From Paenarthrobacter sp. (GTDB taxonomy: Bacteria; Actinomycetota; Actinomycetes; Actinomycetales; Micrococcaceae): a DNA stretch of 64,000 nt. The notes below the pieces were generated by a model. That model was not told where the DNA came from and ran no database searches. It saw only the letters and a program-made list of their open reading frames with translations. The stretch covers positions 248,001 to 312,000 of the forward strand of contig JAPSHX010000002.1 of assembly GCA_031179305.1 (NCBI GenBank), written 5' to 3'. Positions 1 to 6,582 of the stretch are shown piece after piece (the stretch's first letter is position 1; every line of letters begins with the position of its first letter). Position numbers and translations under genes: made by a program.

Positions 1-3
1 AAA

Positions 4-36
4 CGGCGGGCGGCACCAGAGAGGTGCCGTCCGCCG
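4..36 (-). terminator. Intrinsic terminator of the htrA-like gene
   Basis: Two 14-base arms (4-17 and 23-36) pair with one G-U wobble around a 5-base loop. Read on the minus strand the hairpin lies about 30 bases after the htrA stop and runs into at least three U residues at the window edge, so the rest of the U tract is out of view. Confidence 0.75.
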
Positions 37-68
37 TCGTGCGTTGTTCCTGCCTGCTGTTGGGCCGC

Positions 69-1712
69 CTACTGCTGGGCAGCGTCAAGGGTGACTTCAA
101 CCTCTTGCGTCTGGCCACCACGCTGAATGGTGACCTTCACCTTGGCACCGGCCGGCTGTTCGCGAACAGCGGCGGTCAATTGGTTGGGATCGCTCACGGT
201 GTAGTCGCCAAACTTGGTTACAACATCGCCAACCTTTAGCCCAGCCTTGGCAGCCGCCGAACCCGACGTCACCGAGGCAACCTCGGCCCCTACGGAAAAG
301 CCTGAATCGCTGCCCGAAGAGGACTTCGAACGAACGGACACACCAAACTGTCCATGACTGGCTTTGCCGGTGTCGATGATCTCCTGCGCGACGCGCTTGG
401 CGTGATTGATCGGGACACTGAAGCCAACGCCGATGTTGCCGGTGGACGTTTCGGAGTTTCCGCTGCCCGCGGAAGCGATGGCTACGTTGACGCCAATAAC
501 TTCACCCTTGCTGTTCACCAAAGCACCGCCGGAGTTACCGGGGTTGATGGCGGCATCGGTCTGGATGACATTAATGGCAATCGAACCCGCGTTGGCTGCG
601 CTCTGGCCCTGGCCACCGTTCGGTGGTGCGAACTGGAAGCCTTCGTCGTCGCCCTGGCTCTCATCCGGAGTGCCTTCCGGTACAGCAGACGACGCAACAC
701 TAATGGTGCGGTTGAGCGTAGAAACGATGCCGTCCGTCACCGTGCCGGTGAGGCCCAGCGGCGAACCGATGGCGACGGCGGTGTCCCCCACGTTGATCTT
801 GGACGAGTCACCCAGAGTCGCCGGGACCAGGCCCGATGCGTCGCTCACCTTGATGACAGCAAGGTCCGACAACGGATCCGTGCCAACCACGGTGGCCTTC
901 AGGACCTTTCCGTCGTTCGTCCGGACCTCGATGGCGGCGTTGGCGGTAGCACCATCCAACGTAACGACGTGGGTATTGGTGAGGATATGGCCCTGGTCGT
1001 CGAGGATGATGCCGGAACCCGTGCCACCCTCGTTGCCACTGGTCGCCTTGATGGTCACCACGCTGGGCGATGCCTTGGCTGCCGCAGCGGTAATGACGTT
1101 CACGTCGTCTTTGTTGTTCACGATGACCGTGCTGGACTGCCCGCCTGTCGTAGCAGCCGGGGCGGGGTTATCCCACAGCGCGTTACTGCCGGCCACTACA
1201 CCGCCACCGATCAAGCCCGCCGCAAGCATGCTTGCCACAAGGGTACCGACGCCGAATGCCGGCTTGCGCTTGTTGGCTACCGCCGAAGAGTGGCCGGGGA
1301 CCTGCTGCATTCCGGGGCCATTCTGGCCTTGGGCATTCTGGCCTTGGGCATTCTGGAATCCCTGCGCGTTGTGGAACTGGGTGCCGGCATTTCCATTGGC
1401 GCCGGGGTTTGAACCACCGTAGAACGGCTGGTGCTGGGGGTAGCTCGGTCGGTGAGCCGGTTCGTGCTGCTGCGGAGCGCCGTAGTACTGCGGCGGCTGC
1501 GGTTGCTGCGACTGCTGCTGGGTTGCTGGCGGCTGGAAGGCAGGCAGCGGAGTAGTGGGCTGAGCTGTGTCTTCCGTCCCGGCTCCACGTCCTGAAGTCC
1601 AGGCAGGCTGCTGCTGGGTGGCGGCCGCATCGCCCTGTTCCCGCGTCGTATTCCGCGGCTCTGATGGCTCGCGGTTCTCTGGTGCGGTGCCCTGCGCTGG
1701 GTTCTCCGTCAT
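69..1712 (-). CDS. HtrA/DegP-family membrane-anchored serine protease with PDZ domain
   Basis: This is a trypsin-like S1C protease for quality control of proteins outside the membrane. The catalytic triad is visible as His248 (TNTHVV), Asp283 (SDLAVIKV) and Ser394 (GNSGGAL), and a PDZ domain fills roughly residues 455-540. A long cytoplasmic Pro/Gln/Asn-rich N terminus is followed by basic residues and one membrane segment at about 154-176, so the protease faces outwards. I chose the ATG at 1712 because AAAGGA precedes it by a few bases; an upstream in-frame start at 1742 would add 10 residues. Some actinobacteria keep htrA next to sigE, but here the sigE-type locus is about 60 kb away. The catalytic class is certain; the physiological substrate is unknown. 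Confidence 0.93.
   Translation of the reverse strand: MTENPAQGTAPENREPSEPRNTTREQGDAAATQQQPAWTSGRGAGTEDTAQPTTPLPAFQPPATQQQSQQPQPPQYYGAPQQHEPAHRPSYPQHQPFYGGSNPGANGNAGTQFHNAQGFQNAQGQNAQGQNGPGMQQVPGHSSAVANKRKPAFGVGTLVASMLAAGLIGGGVVAGSNALWDNPAPAATTGGQSSTVIVNNKDDVNVITAAAAKASPSVVTIKATSGNEGGTGSGIILDDQGHILTNTHVVTLDGATANAAIEVRTNDGKVLKATVVGTDPLSDLAVIKVSDASGLVPATLGDSSKINVGDTAVAIGSPLGLTGTVTDGIVSTLNRTISVASSAVPEGTPDESQGDDEGFQFAPPNGGQGQSAANAGSIAINVIQTDAAINPGNSGGALVNSKGEVIGVNVAIASAGSGNSETSTGNIGVGFSVPINHAKRVAQEIIDTGKASHGQFGVSVRSKSSSGSDSGFSVGAEVASVTSGSAAAKAGLKVGDVVTKFGDYTVSDPNQLTAAVREQPAGAKVKVTIQRGGQTQEVEVTLDAAQQ
1321..1361. repeat. 15-bp tandem repeat inside the htrA-like gene
   Basis: The unit TTCTGGCCTTGGGCA occurs twice head to tail (1321-1335, 1336-1350) and starts a third time. 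On the coding strand it encodes the repeated Asn-Ala-Gln-Gly-Gln segment in the disordered N-terminal region. The period is a multiple of three, so copy-number change would stay in frame. Confidence 0.8.
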
Positions 1713-2033
1713 GGGTCGTCCTTTCGTCCTCGTCTCCAACAACTATGTACCTAATAACTGGAACAAAAGCGGACGTTCGCTGGGAGCTTCCTGAAAGGTC
1801 CGAACCCGTGCGGCTTACCCTTCAAAAAAGACCCCCAACGGGTCAACAATCCAGCTCTCTCCTATATTTCGCTGGTGGCATATTCACGCCTGTGGACGGG
1901 TTATGGGGTGCACCATAGAATCAAGAGGAATTGCCACAGCGACCTGCGGCTTTACACCATGCGTGGGGGCGCTGAGCATTCTGTGACGATTGGTACGCCT
2001 TGTTCCAGTCGCAGACGTGCTGAAGGGTTGCAC
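1713..2033. other. Divergent promoter region between htrA-like and TPM-domain genes
   Basis: No gene is visible in these 321 bases. A sigma-A-like promoter for the rightward gene is listed separately. On the minus strand a GACCC/GGGTC hairpin (1830-1844) is followed directly by six U residues, which resembles a small terminator or attenuator in the htrA leader, but the stem is only five pairs. Confidence 0.5.
1893..1921 (+). promoter_or_regulatory. Candidate housekeeping promoter of the TPM-domain gene
   Basis: TGGACG (1893-1898) and TAGAAT (1916-1921) are separated by 17 bases and match the -35 and -10 consensus at 4/6 and 5/6 positions. This would leave a 5' leader of about 105 bases before the ATG at 2034. 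Confidence 0.45.
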
Positions 2034-4091
2034 ATGCGGTCAATAGTTAAACGAGTACTCGCCGTTATCGGCCTGGCTGGAATGCTGGCCCTGCCGGCTG
2101 GCGCAGCCTGGGCCGAGAGCCCGGTGACACTCGATCCCACCACCAAAATCGTGGACTCTGCCGGCGTGCTCGGTGGAGATAAAGCGAAGGTTCAAGAGGC
2201 TATCCAGAAGCTCGGCACGGACCACGCAATGACGCTGCACGCTGTGTTTGTAAAGCGGTTCGAGGACCCTGCCGACCGTGTGGAGTGGGCTGCGGCCGTA
2301 GCGGACAAAGCACAGCTTGGCTCTAACGCCATGCTGCTCACCGTAGCTACCGACACACGGCAATATCTGCTGAGCAAACCCAGCAACAGCAAGATCACCA
2401 ACGCACAGCGCGACACCATTGCCAGTAAGGCGATTGACCCCCAGCTGCGTGCGGATAACTATGCGCAGGCTGTCATTGATGCAGCAGCAGCCATCGGAGA
2501 TGCTGCCGGTGGAGGCAGCGGGACAGTCCCGAACGGTAACGCCGGCGTCGGCGTCCTCGTCGGAGTTGGCGTGGTGGCAGCTGGCGGCGCGGGAACTTAC
2601 CTCTACCTCCGAAACCGGCGCAAGAAGGGCAGCACCCAGGCCGTGAGCGCCAGCTACGGCCCGCAGGGTGAGGAACTTGATCCCCTGGCCGGTCTTAGCA
2701 TTCCGGAGCTGCGCCAGAAGAGCGGCTCACTGTTGATCGAGGCGGACGACGCCATCAAGTCCAGCGAGCAGGAACTCGGGTTCGCGCAGGCGCAGTACGG
2801 TGATTCCGCGATTGGCAACTTCACCAAAGCCTTGGAAGAGGCGAAGGGCCACATGACGGAATCCTTCAAGCTGCAGCAGCAGCTGGATGACCACATTCCT
2901 GACACCGAAGAGCAGCAGCGGAGCTGGCTCGGCGAGATCATTCGCCGCTCAGAAGCCGCCTTGGCATCCCTACGGGACCAGAAAGCCGACTTCGACTCCT
3001 TGCGCGAGCTTGAGAAGAACGCACCTCAAGCTCTGGCAGCGCTGACTGCGGGAGCCAAGGAGGCCGATGCGAAGATCTCCAACTCAGAGCAATCCCTTGA
3101 GGGCTTGCGCGCCAAGTATGCCGAATCAGCGTTGACCCAGGTCTCTGACAACATTCTGCAGGCCAAGGAGCGCCTCGCGTTTGTGCAGAACGCCGTCACT
3201 GCCGCCCAAGAGAAGTTGGCAACGGGCGAGAACAGCATGGCTGCTGTCGCCGTTCGTGCTGCAGAGGAAAGCCTGCACCAGACCAACGTGCTGATCGATG
3301 CCATCTCCAAGACGGCGAGTAGCTTGGATGAGGCCCGCGCCTCCCTGGAAGGAGCCGTAGCGGAAACCAGCCAGGACCTTGCCCAAGCACGGGCGATGAT
3401 CCAGTCCGGCGAACACCCGGAACTCGCGGGCCCCGTGGCTGGCGTGGAAGCCGCCTTGGCACAGGTGAAGACCGAGATCCAAGGCGGAAAGATCGATCCA
3501 ATCGCGACGCTGAGTCGCGTTGAGTCAGCCCACCAGGCGCTCGATCAGTCATTGTCCGGCATCCGCGATCAGCAGGAGCAGGCCCGGCGCGCCCAGGCCT
3601 CGCTGCAGCAGACAATCATGGCCGCACAGGCGCAGATCAGCGCAACGTCGGACTACATTACAGCCCGTCGCGGCGGTGTGGGCACAGAGGCCCGAACCAG
3701 GTTGGCGGAGGCCCAGCGCAACCTCGACTACGCGCTCTCCATCTCGCGCAATGATCCTGTTACTGCACTTACCTACGCCCAGCAGGCGCATTCGCTTGCG
3801 GCCCAGGCGGCACAACTCGCACAGTCCGACGTTGACCGGTTCGGTTACGCAGACCAAGGCTACGGCCGTGGCGGAATGTTCGGCGGGGGTGGCGGAGGCG
3901 GTGGCCTCGGTGGCGCAATCCTTGGCGGCATCCTCATCAACTCCATCCTGAACGGCGGAGGCGGCGGCTGGGGCGGTGGCGGCAATGACGGCGGTGGCGA
4001 CGGGGGCTTCTTCGGTGGCGGCGGCGATTCTGGCGGCGGCTTCGACGGCGGCGGCTGGGGCGGCGACGGCGGCGGTGGAGGCGACTTCTAG
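2034..4091 (+). CDS. Secreted/membrane TPM-domain protein with coiled coil and glycine-rich tail
   Basis: The product has 685 residues. A signal peptide ends near Ala27 (AWA). A TPM (TLP18.3/Psb32/MOLO-1) domain follows at about 30-150, then a membrane segment at about 165-190 with a basic stop-transfer (RNRRKK). A long Ala/Gln/Glu-rich coiled coil occupies about 220-590, and the tail from about 610 is almost pure Gly with Asp, Trp and Phe. I chose the ATG at 2034 because GAAGGG lies 6 bases upstream and the signal peptide begins there; the frame is open further upstream. TPM domains occur in some acid phosphatases and in photosystem or stress proteins, but the exact reaction here is unknown. 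The pspA homologue follows 98 bases downstream, which suggests a shared role in membrane integrity. Confidence 0.85.
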   Translation: MRSIVKRVLAVIGLAGMLALPAGAAWAESPVTLDPTTKIVDSAGVLGGDKAKVQEAIQKLGTDHAMTLHAVFVKRFEDPADRVEWAAAVADKAQLGSNAMLLTVATDTRQYLLSKPSNSKITNAQRDTIASKAIDPQLRADNYAQAVIDAAAAIGDAAGGGSGTVPNGNAGVGVLVGVGVVAAGGAGTYLYLRNRRKKGSTQAVSASYGPQGEELDPLAGLSIPELRQKSGSLLIEADDAIKSSEQELGFAQAQYGDSAIGNFTKALEEAKGHMTESFKLQQQLDDHIPDTEEQQRSWLGEIIRRSEAALASLRDQKADFDSLRELEKNAPQALAALTAGAKEADAKISNSEQSLEGLRAKYAESALTQVSDNILQAKERLAFVQNAVTAAQEKLATGENSMAAVAVRAAEESLHQTNVLIDAISKTASSLDEARASLEGAVAETSQDLAQARAMIQSGEHPELAGPVAGVEAALAQVKTEIQGGKIDPIATLSRVESAHQALDQSLSGIRDQQEQARRAQASLQQTIMAAQAQISATSDYITARRGGVGTEARTRLAEAQRNLDYALSISRNDPVTALTYAQQAHSLAAQAAQLAQSDVDRFGYADQGYGRGGMFGGGGGGGGLGGAILGGILINSILNGGGGGWGGGGNDGGGDGGFFGGGGDSGGGFDGGGWGGDGGGGGDF

Positions 4092-4189
4092 CCATACAGA
4101 CTAGGCGGGGTCCATGCCCTGCATAGAAGCGGTACAACAACTGATTACTGATTTCAGTGTCACCACTGAGCAGGACGAAAGGCAACACC

Positions 4190-4978
4190 ATGGTTAAGCA
4201 GTCCATTTTCGGTCGGATCTCACAGCTCGCCAAGGCAAACATCAACGCCTTGCTGGACCAGGCTGAGGATCCGCAGAAGATGCTGGACCAGATGGTCCGC
4301 GACTACACGAACAACATTGCCGAGGCCGAATCAGCCGTGGCCCAGACCATCGGCAATCTCCGGATGCTGCAGGCGGACTACAACGAAGACGTCAAAAATG
4401 CTCAGGACTGGGGCAACAAGGCCCTTGCGGCATCCCGGAAAGCCGATGAGTACCGCGCTGCCGGTGACGCAACTGATGCCCAGAAGTTCGATAACCTCGC
4501 CAAGGTAGCCATTCAGCGCCAAATGACTGCGGAGTCCGAGGCAAAGGCAGCAGAACCGAGCATCGCTTCCCAGACGGAGGTAGTGGACAAGCTCAAGACA
4601 GGGCTTGACCAGATGAAGAACAAACTGAACCAGCTCACCGCCAAGCGCAACGAGTTGGTGGCACGCTCCAAGACCGCTGCAGCGCAGTCCCAGGTGCACG
4701 ATGCCCTTAAGAGCATCGACATCATGGATCCCACCAGCGAGGTGGGCCGCTTCGAAGAGAAGATCCGTCGCGAAGAGGCCAAGGTCCTGGGCCAGCAGGA
4801 ACTCGCCAGCTCCAGCCTCGATGCGCAGTTCAACCAGCTCGAAGACCTCGGAGAGCAAACCGAGATCGAGGCCCGACTTGCGGCCTTGAAGTCGGGCGGT
4901 TCGAAGCCTGCCATCGGCGCGGGAGCCCCTGCATCAACAGGCGCAACCGTAGACGAAGCTGACTTCGACAAGCTCTAG
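4190..4978 (+). CDS. pspA: PspA/IM30 family membrane-stress protein
   Basis: The 262-residue protein is almost entirely alpha-helical and starts with the family's amphipathic helix (MVKQSIFGRISQLAKANINALLDQAEDP at residues 1-28), followed by long heptad-patterned coiled coil and a short Gly/Ala/Thr tail. PspA/IM30/Vipp1 proteins form peripheral membrane assemblies that protect the cytoplasmic membrane during stress. The ATG at 4190 is preceded by AGGACGAAAGG, a strong ribosome site. It lies close behind the TPM-domain gene, on the same strand, and ends at a strong terminator, so the two are probably one transcription unit. Family assignment is secure; regulation is not visible. Confidence 0.9.
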   Translation: MVKQSIFGRISQLAKANINALLDQAEDPQKMLDQMVRDYTNNIAEAESAVAQTIGNLRMLQADYNEDVKNAQDWGNKALAASRKADEYRAAGDATDAQKFDNLAKVAIQRQMTAESEAKAAEPSIASQTEVVDKLKTGLDQMKNKLNQLTAKRNELVARSKTAAAQSQVHDALKSIDIMDPTSEVGRFEEKIRREEAKVLGQQELASSSLDAQFNQLEDLGEQTEIEARLAALKSGGSKPAIGAGAPASTGATVDEADFDKL

Positions 4979-5040
4979 GAACCAACCGGGCTGTAACCAC
5001 CGATCGGACGGACTGTCCACAACGTACCGCTGAACCAAGA

Positions 5041-5076
5041 AATGGGCCGGATCCTCGCAGGGATCCGGCCCATTTT
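5041..5076. terminator. Strong bidirectional terminator between pspA and gntR-type gene
   Basis: A 14-bp perfect stem (5041-5054 with 5061-5074) and 6-base loop are followed by TTTT on the plus strand. It sits between convergent genes, about 60 bases after the pspA stop and 11 before the end of the regulator gene, so it can serve both. Confidence 0.88.
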
Positions 5077-5086
5077 GCGTTTCCAC

Positions 5087-5884
5087 CTAACCGGCCGAAG
5101 GAACTGGCGAATCCTGGCCGGGACTGACGTCGGTTGCCACTTCAGCGCGGATTTCGAATCCTTTGGGGTGGAAGTAGGTCACAGTGCACTCCAGGACCTC
5201 TCCATGAGGGCCCAAGGTGGTCCGCTCCAGCCGCGGCACCATGGCGAACCCGCGGACGTTGAGGGCGTCTGCCAAGTGTTCTGGCGGCGCATGCATGGTC
5301 ACTGTGATTTCCGCCCTATGAAGGGGCTTCAGCGTCCTGTCCTGGATGACTTGGTAGATGGAGTTCCGTTCGGCATCCGCGAGGCTGATGTGACGGCCAA
5401 TATGCGACGGGATGAAAATCTCCGCAATGGCATAGGGCCATCCGGCACTTGAGTAGGAGCGGCGAATGACCAGAACGAGATTGTCATCGGAAACCAGCTT
5501 GGCTGGCACCGATTTATCCTTCTCCATCCACTTGTATTCGATGAGTCCCTTGACAGTCTTCATGCCCGCCGCCGTGAACGTCTCCATGAACGGTGCCAGA
5601 CGATTCAGCATCTTGACGGGGCGCTGAGCCATCACGAACGTCCCTTTGCCCTGCCTCCGGACCAGCAGGCCCTTCACAACCAGAGTTTCGATCGCCTTCC
5701 GGACGGTGGTCCGGCTAATGCCGTAGGCGTCCATCAGGGACTCTTCGGTGGGGATCCGCGACCCCGGCTCCAGGCGGCTGACTTGATCCGTCAGAACGTC
5801 TGCCACCTGCTGATACACGGCAACAGGGCTGTCCCTTTGGAGGACTTCACGCTCGAGGCCAAACTTGTAGTCGTCATTGACCAT
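5087..5884 (-). CDS. GntR-family regulator, HutC/UTRA subfamily
   Basis: The 265-residue protein has an N-terminal winged helix-turn-helix (about residues 20-85, with IPTEESLMDAYGISRTTVRK) and a C-terminal UTRA ligand-binding domain (about 100-245). Members usually repress catabolic or uptake operons and respond to small molecules such as sugars or amino acids. No transport or enzyme gene is adjacent, so the effector cannot be inferred. A GC-rich palindrome at 5933-5950, just upstream, could be its own operator. The start has only a weak GGGA ribosome site. Confidence 0.88.
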   Translation of the reverse strand: MVNDDYKFGLEREVLQRDSPVAVYQQVADVLTDQVSRLEPGSRIPTEESLMDAYGISRTTVRKAIETLVVKGLLVRRQGKGTFVMAQRPVKMLNRLAPFMETFTAAGMKTVKGLIEYKWMEKDKSVPAKLVSDDNLVLVIRRSYSSAGWPYAIAEIFIPSHIGRHISLADAERNSIYQVIQDRTLKPLHRAEITVTMHAPPEHLADALNVRGFAMVPRLERTTLGPHGEVLECTVTYFHPKGFEIRAEVATDVSPGQDSPVPSAG

Positions 5885-5932
5885 TGGGCCGTCCCATCCA
5901 TTTCTTGCCCCAGCAATCCAGGCTTGATGCTA

Positions 5933-5950
5933 GCACCGGCGTGCCGGTGC
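5933..5950. promoter_or_regulatory. Palindrome upstream of the GntR-type gene, possible operator
   Basis: GCACCGGC and GCCGGTGC flank a 2-base centre (5941-5942), forming an 8+8 inverted repeat about 50 bases upstream of the regulator start. GntR proteins bind short palindromes and often autoregulate; the link is inference. HutC-type sites are usually AT-richer, which lowers confidence. Confidence 0.35.
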
Positions 5951-5961
5951 ACACTTAAACA

Positions 5962-5997
5962 AAAGATCCGGATCAGTTCTCACTGATCCGGATCTTT
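5962..5997 (-). terminator. Terminator of the first initiator tRNA gene
   Basis: A 15-bp perfect stem (5962-5976 with 5983-5997) and 6-base loop start 7 bases after the tRNA 3' end. On the minus strand the stem runs into TTTTGTTTAAG. A diverged copy follows the second tRNA. Confidence 0.9.
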
Positions 5998-6004
5998 TCT
6001 CCAG

Positions 6005-6078
6005 TTGCGGGGACAGGATTTGAACCTGTGACCTCTGGGTTATGAGCCCAGCGAGCTACCGAACTGCTCCACCCCGCG
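6005..6078 (-). tRNA. Initiator tRNA-fMet (CAU), copy 1
   Basis: The 74-base cloverleaf carries anticodon CAU. The initiator hallmarks are visible: an unpaired C1-A72 at the top of the acceptor stem (CGCGGGG against CCCCGCA) and three consecutive G-C pairs in the anticodon stem (GGG-CUCAUAA-CCC). The discriminator base is A at 6005. The CCA end is not encoded (CTG follows), so it must be added by nucleotidyltransferase. It is identical in sequence to the copy at 6375-6448. Confidence 0.95.
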
Positions 6079-6330
6079 TCGCAAGAACAACTCTACCGCA
6101 CCCTGCAGGGTGCTTCTGACCATATGGTACCTAAGGTGCCGCAGATCACTCCCCCAAGCCTAAACACCTCACCGCACCTGTGGCCGCGGACAGGGATTCG
6201 CTTCCGCGACGGCCCGCCAACGCCTCGACAGCTCACGATTCAAGACGTCACCCATTCACCCCGTCAAGCCCGAGGGACGTAACGAGCGCCGGTCTTGGGA
6301 AGATGCCGGCGTGGCGGGCTGGGGCAAAAT
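6079..6330. other. Spacer between the duplicated tRNA genes
   Basis: No coding region or further RNA is recognisable. The first 14 bases upstream of the tRNA 5' end (to about 6092) are shared with the copy 2 flank, so the duplication included a short upstream segment; the remainder is unlike the other flank. The promoter for copy 1 must lie here, but I cannot point to clear -10 and -35 boxes. Confidence 0.4.
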
Positions 6331-6368
6331 AAAAGGTCCGAATCAGTGTTTACTGATCCGGACCTTTT
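6331..6368 (-). terminator. Terminator of the second initiator tRNA gene
   Basis: A 17-bp stem (6331-6347 with 6352-6368, one mismatch) and 4-base loop lie a few bases after the tRNA 3' end, followed by T-rich sequence on the minus strand. It is clearly related to the hairpin at 5962-5997 but carries paired (compensatory) differences. Confidence 0.88.
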
Positions 6369-6374
6369 CTCCAG

Positions 6375-6448
6375 TTGCGGGGACAGGATTTGAACCTGTG
6401 ACCTCTGGGTTATGAGCCCAGCGAGCTACCGAACTGCTCCACCCCGCG
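6375..6448 (-). tRNA. Initiator tRNA-fMet (CAU), copy 2
   Basis: Identical to copy 1 over all 74 bases, including C1-A72, the three G-C anticodon-stem pairs and the missing CCA. About 14 bases of 5' flank and the 3' terminator are also duplicated, which indicates a local tandem duplication kept by selection or gene conversion. Confidence 0.95.
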
Positions 6449-6522
6449 TCGCAAGAACAACATTACCGCCCGGTGAATGGCAGACCAAATCGTGGCGACG
6501 TGATGTGCGTCTCGCCAACGGA

Positions 6523-6567
6523 AAAGGCCGGTGCAAGCTCCCCGGAAGGGAGCAGGCACCGGCCTTT
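6523..6567 (-). terminator. Terminator of the UPF0182 gene
   Basis: A 12-bp outer stem (6523-6534 with 6556-6567) encloses a second short GCTCCC/GGGAGC stem. It lies 15 bases after the stop codon and continues into TTTTCCG on the minus strand. Confidence 0.85.
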
Positions 6568-6582
6568 CAAGCGCCTACAGAA

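Noticed and set aside
354..1422. Two long open frames on the plus strand opposite the htrA-like gene
   Set aside because: They lack ribosome sites and recognisable domains and are explained by the GC-rich codon use of the protease gene on the other strand.
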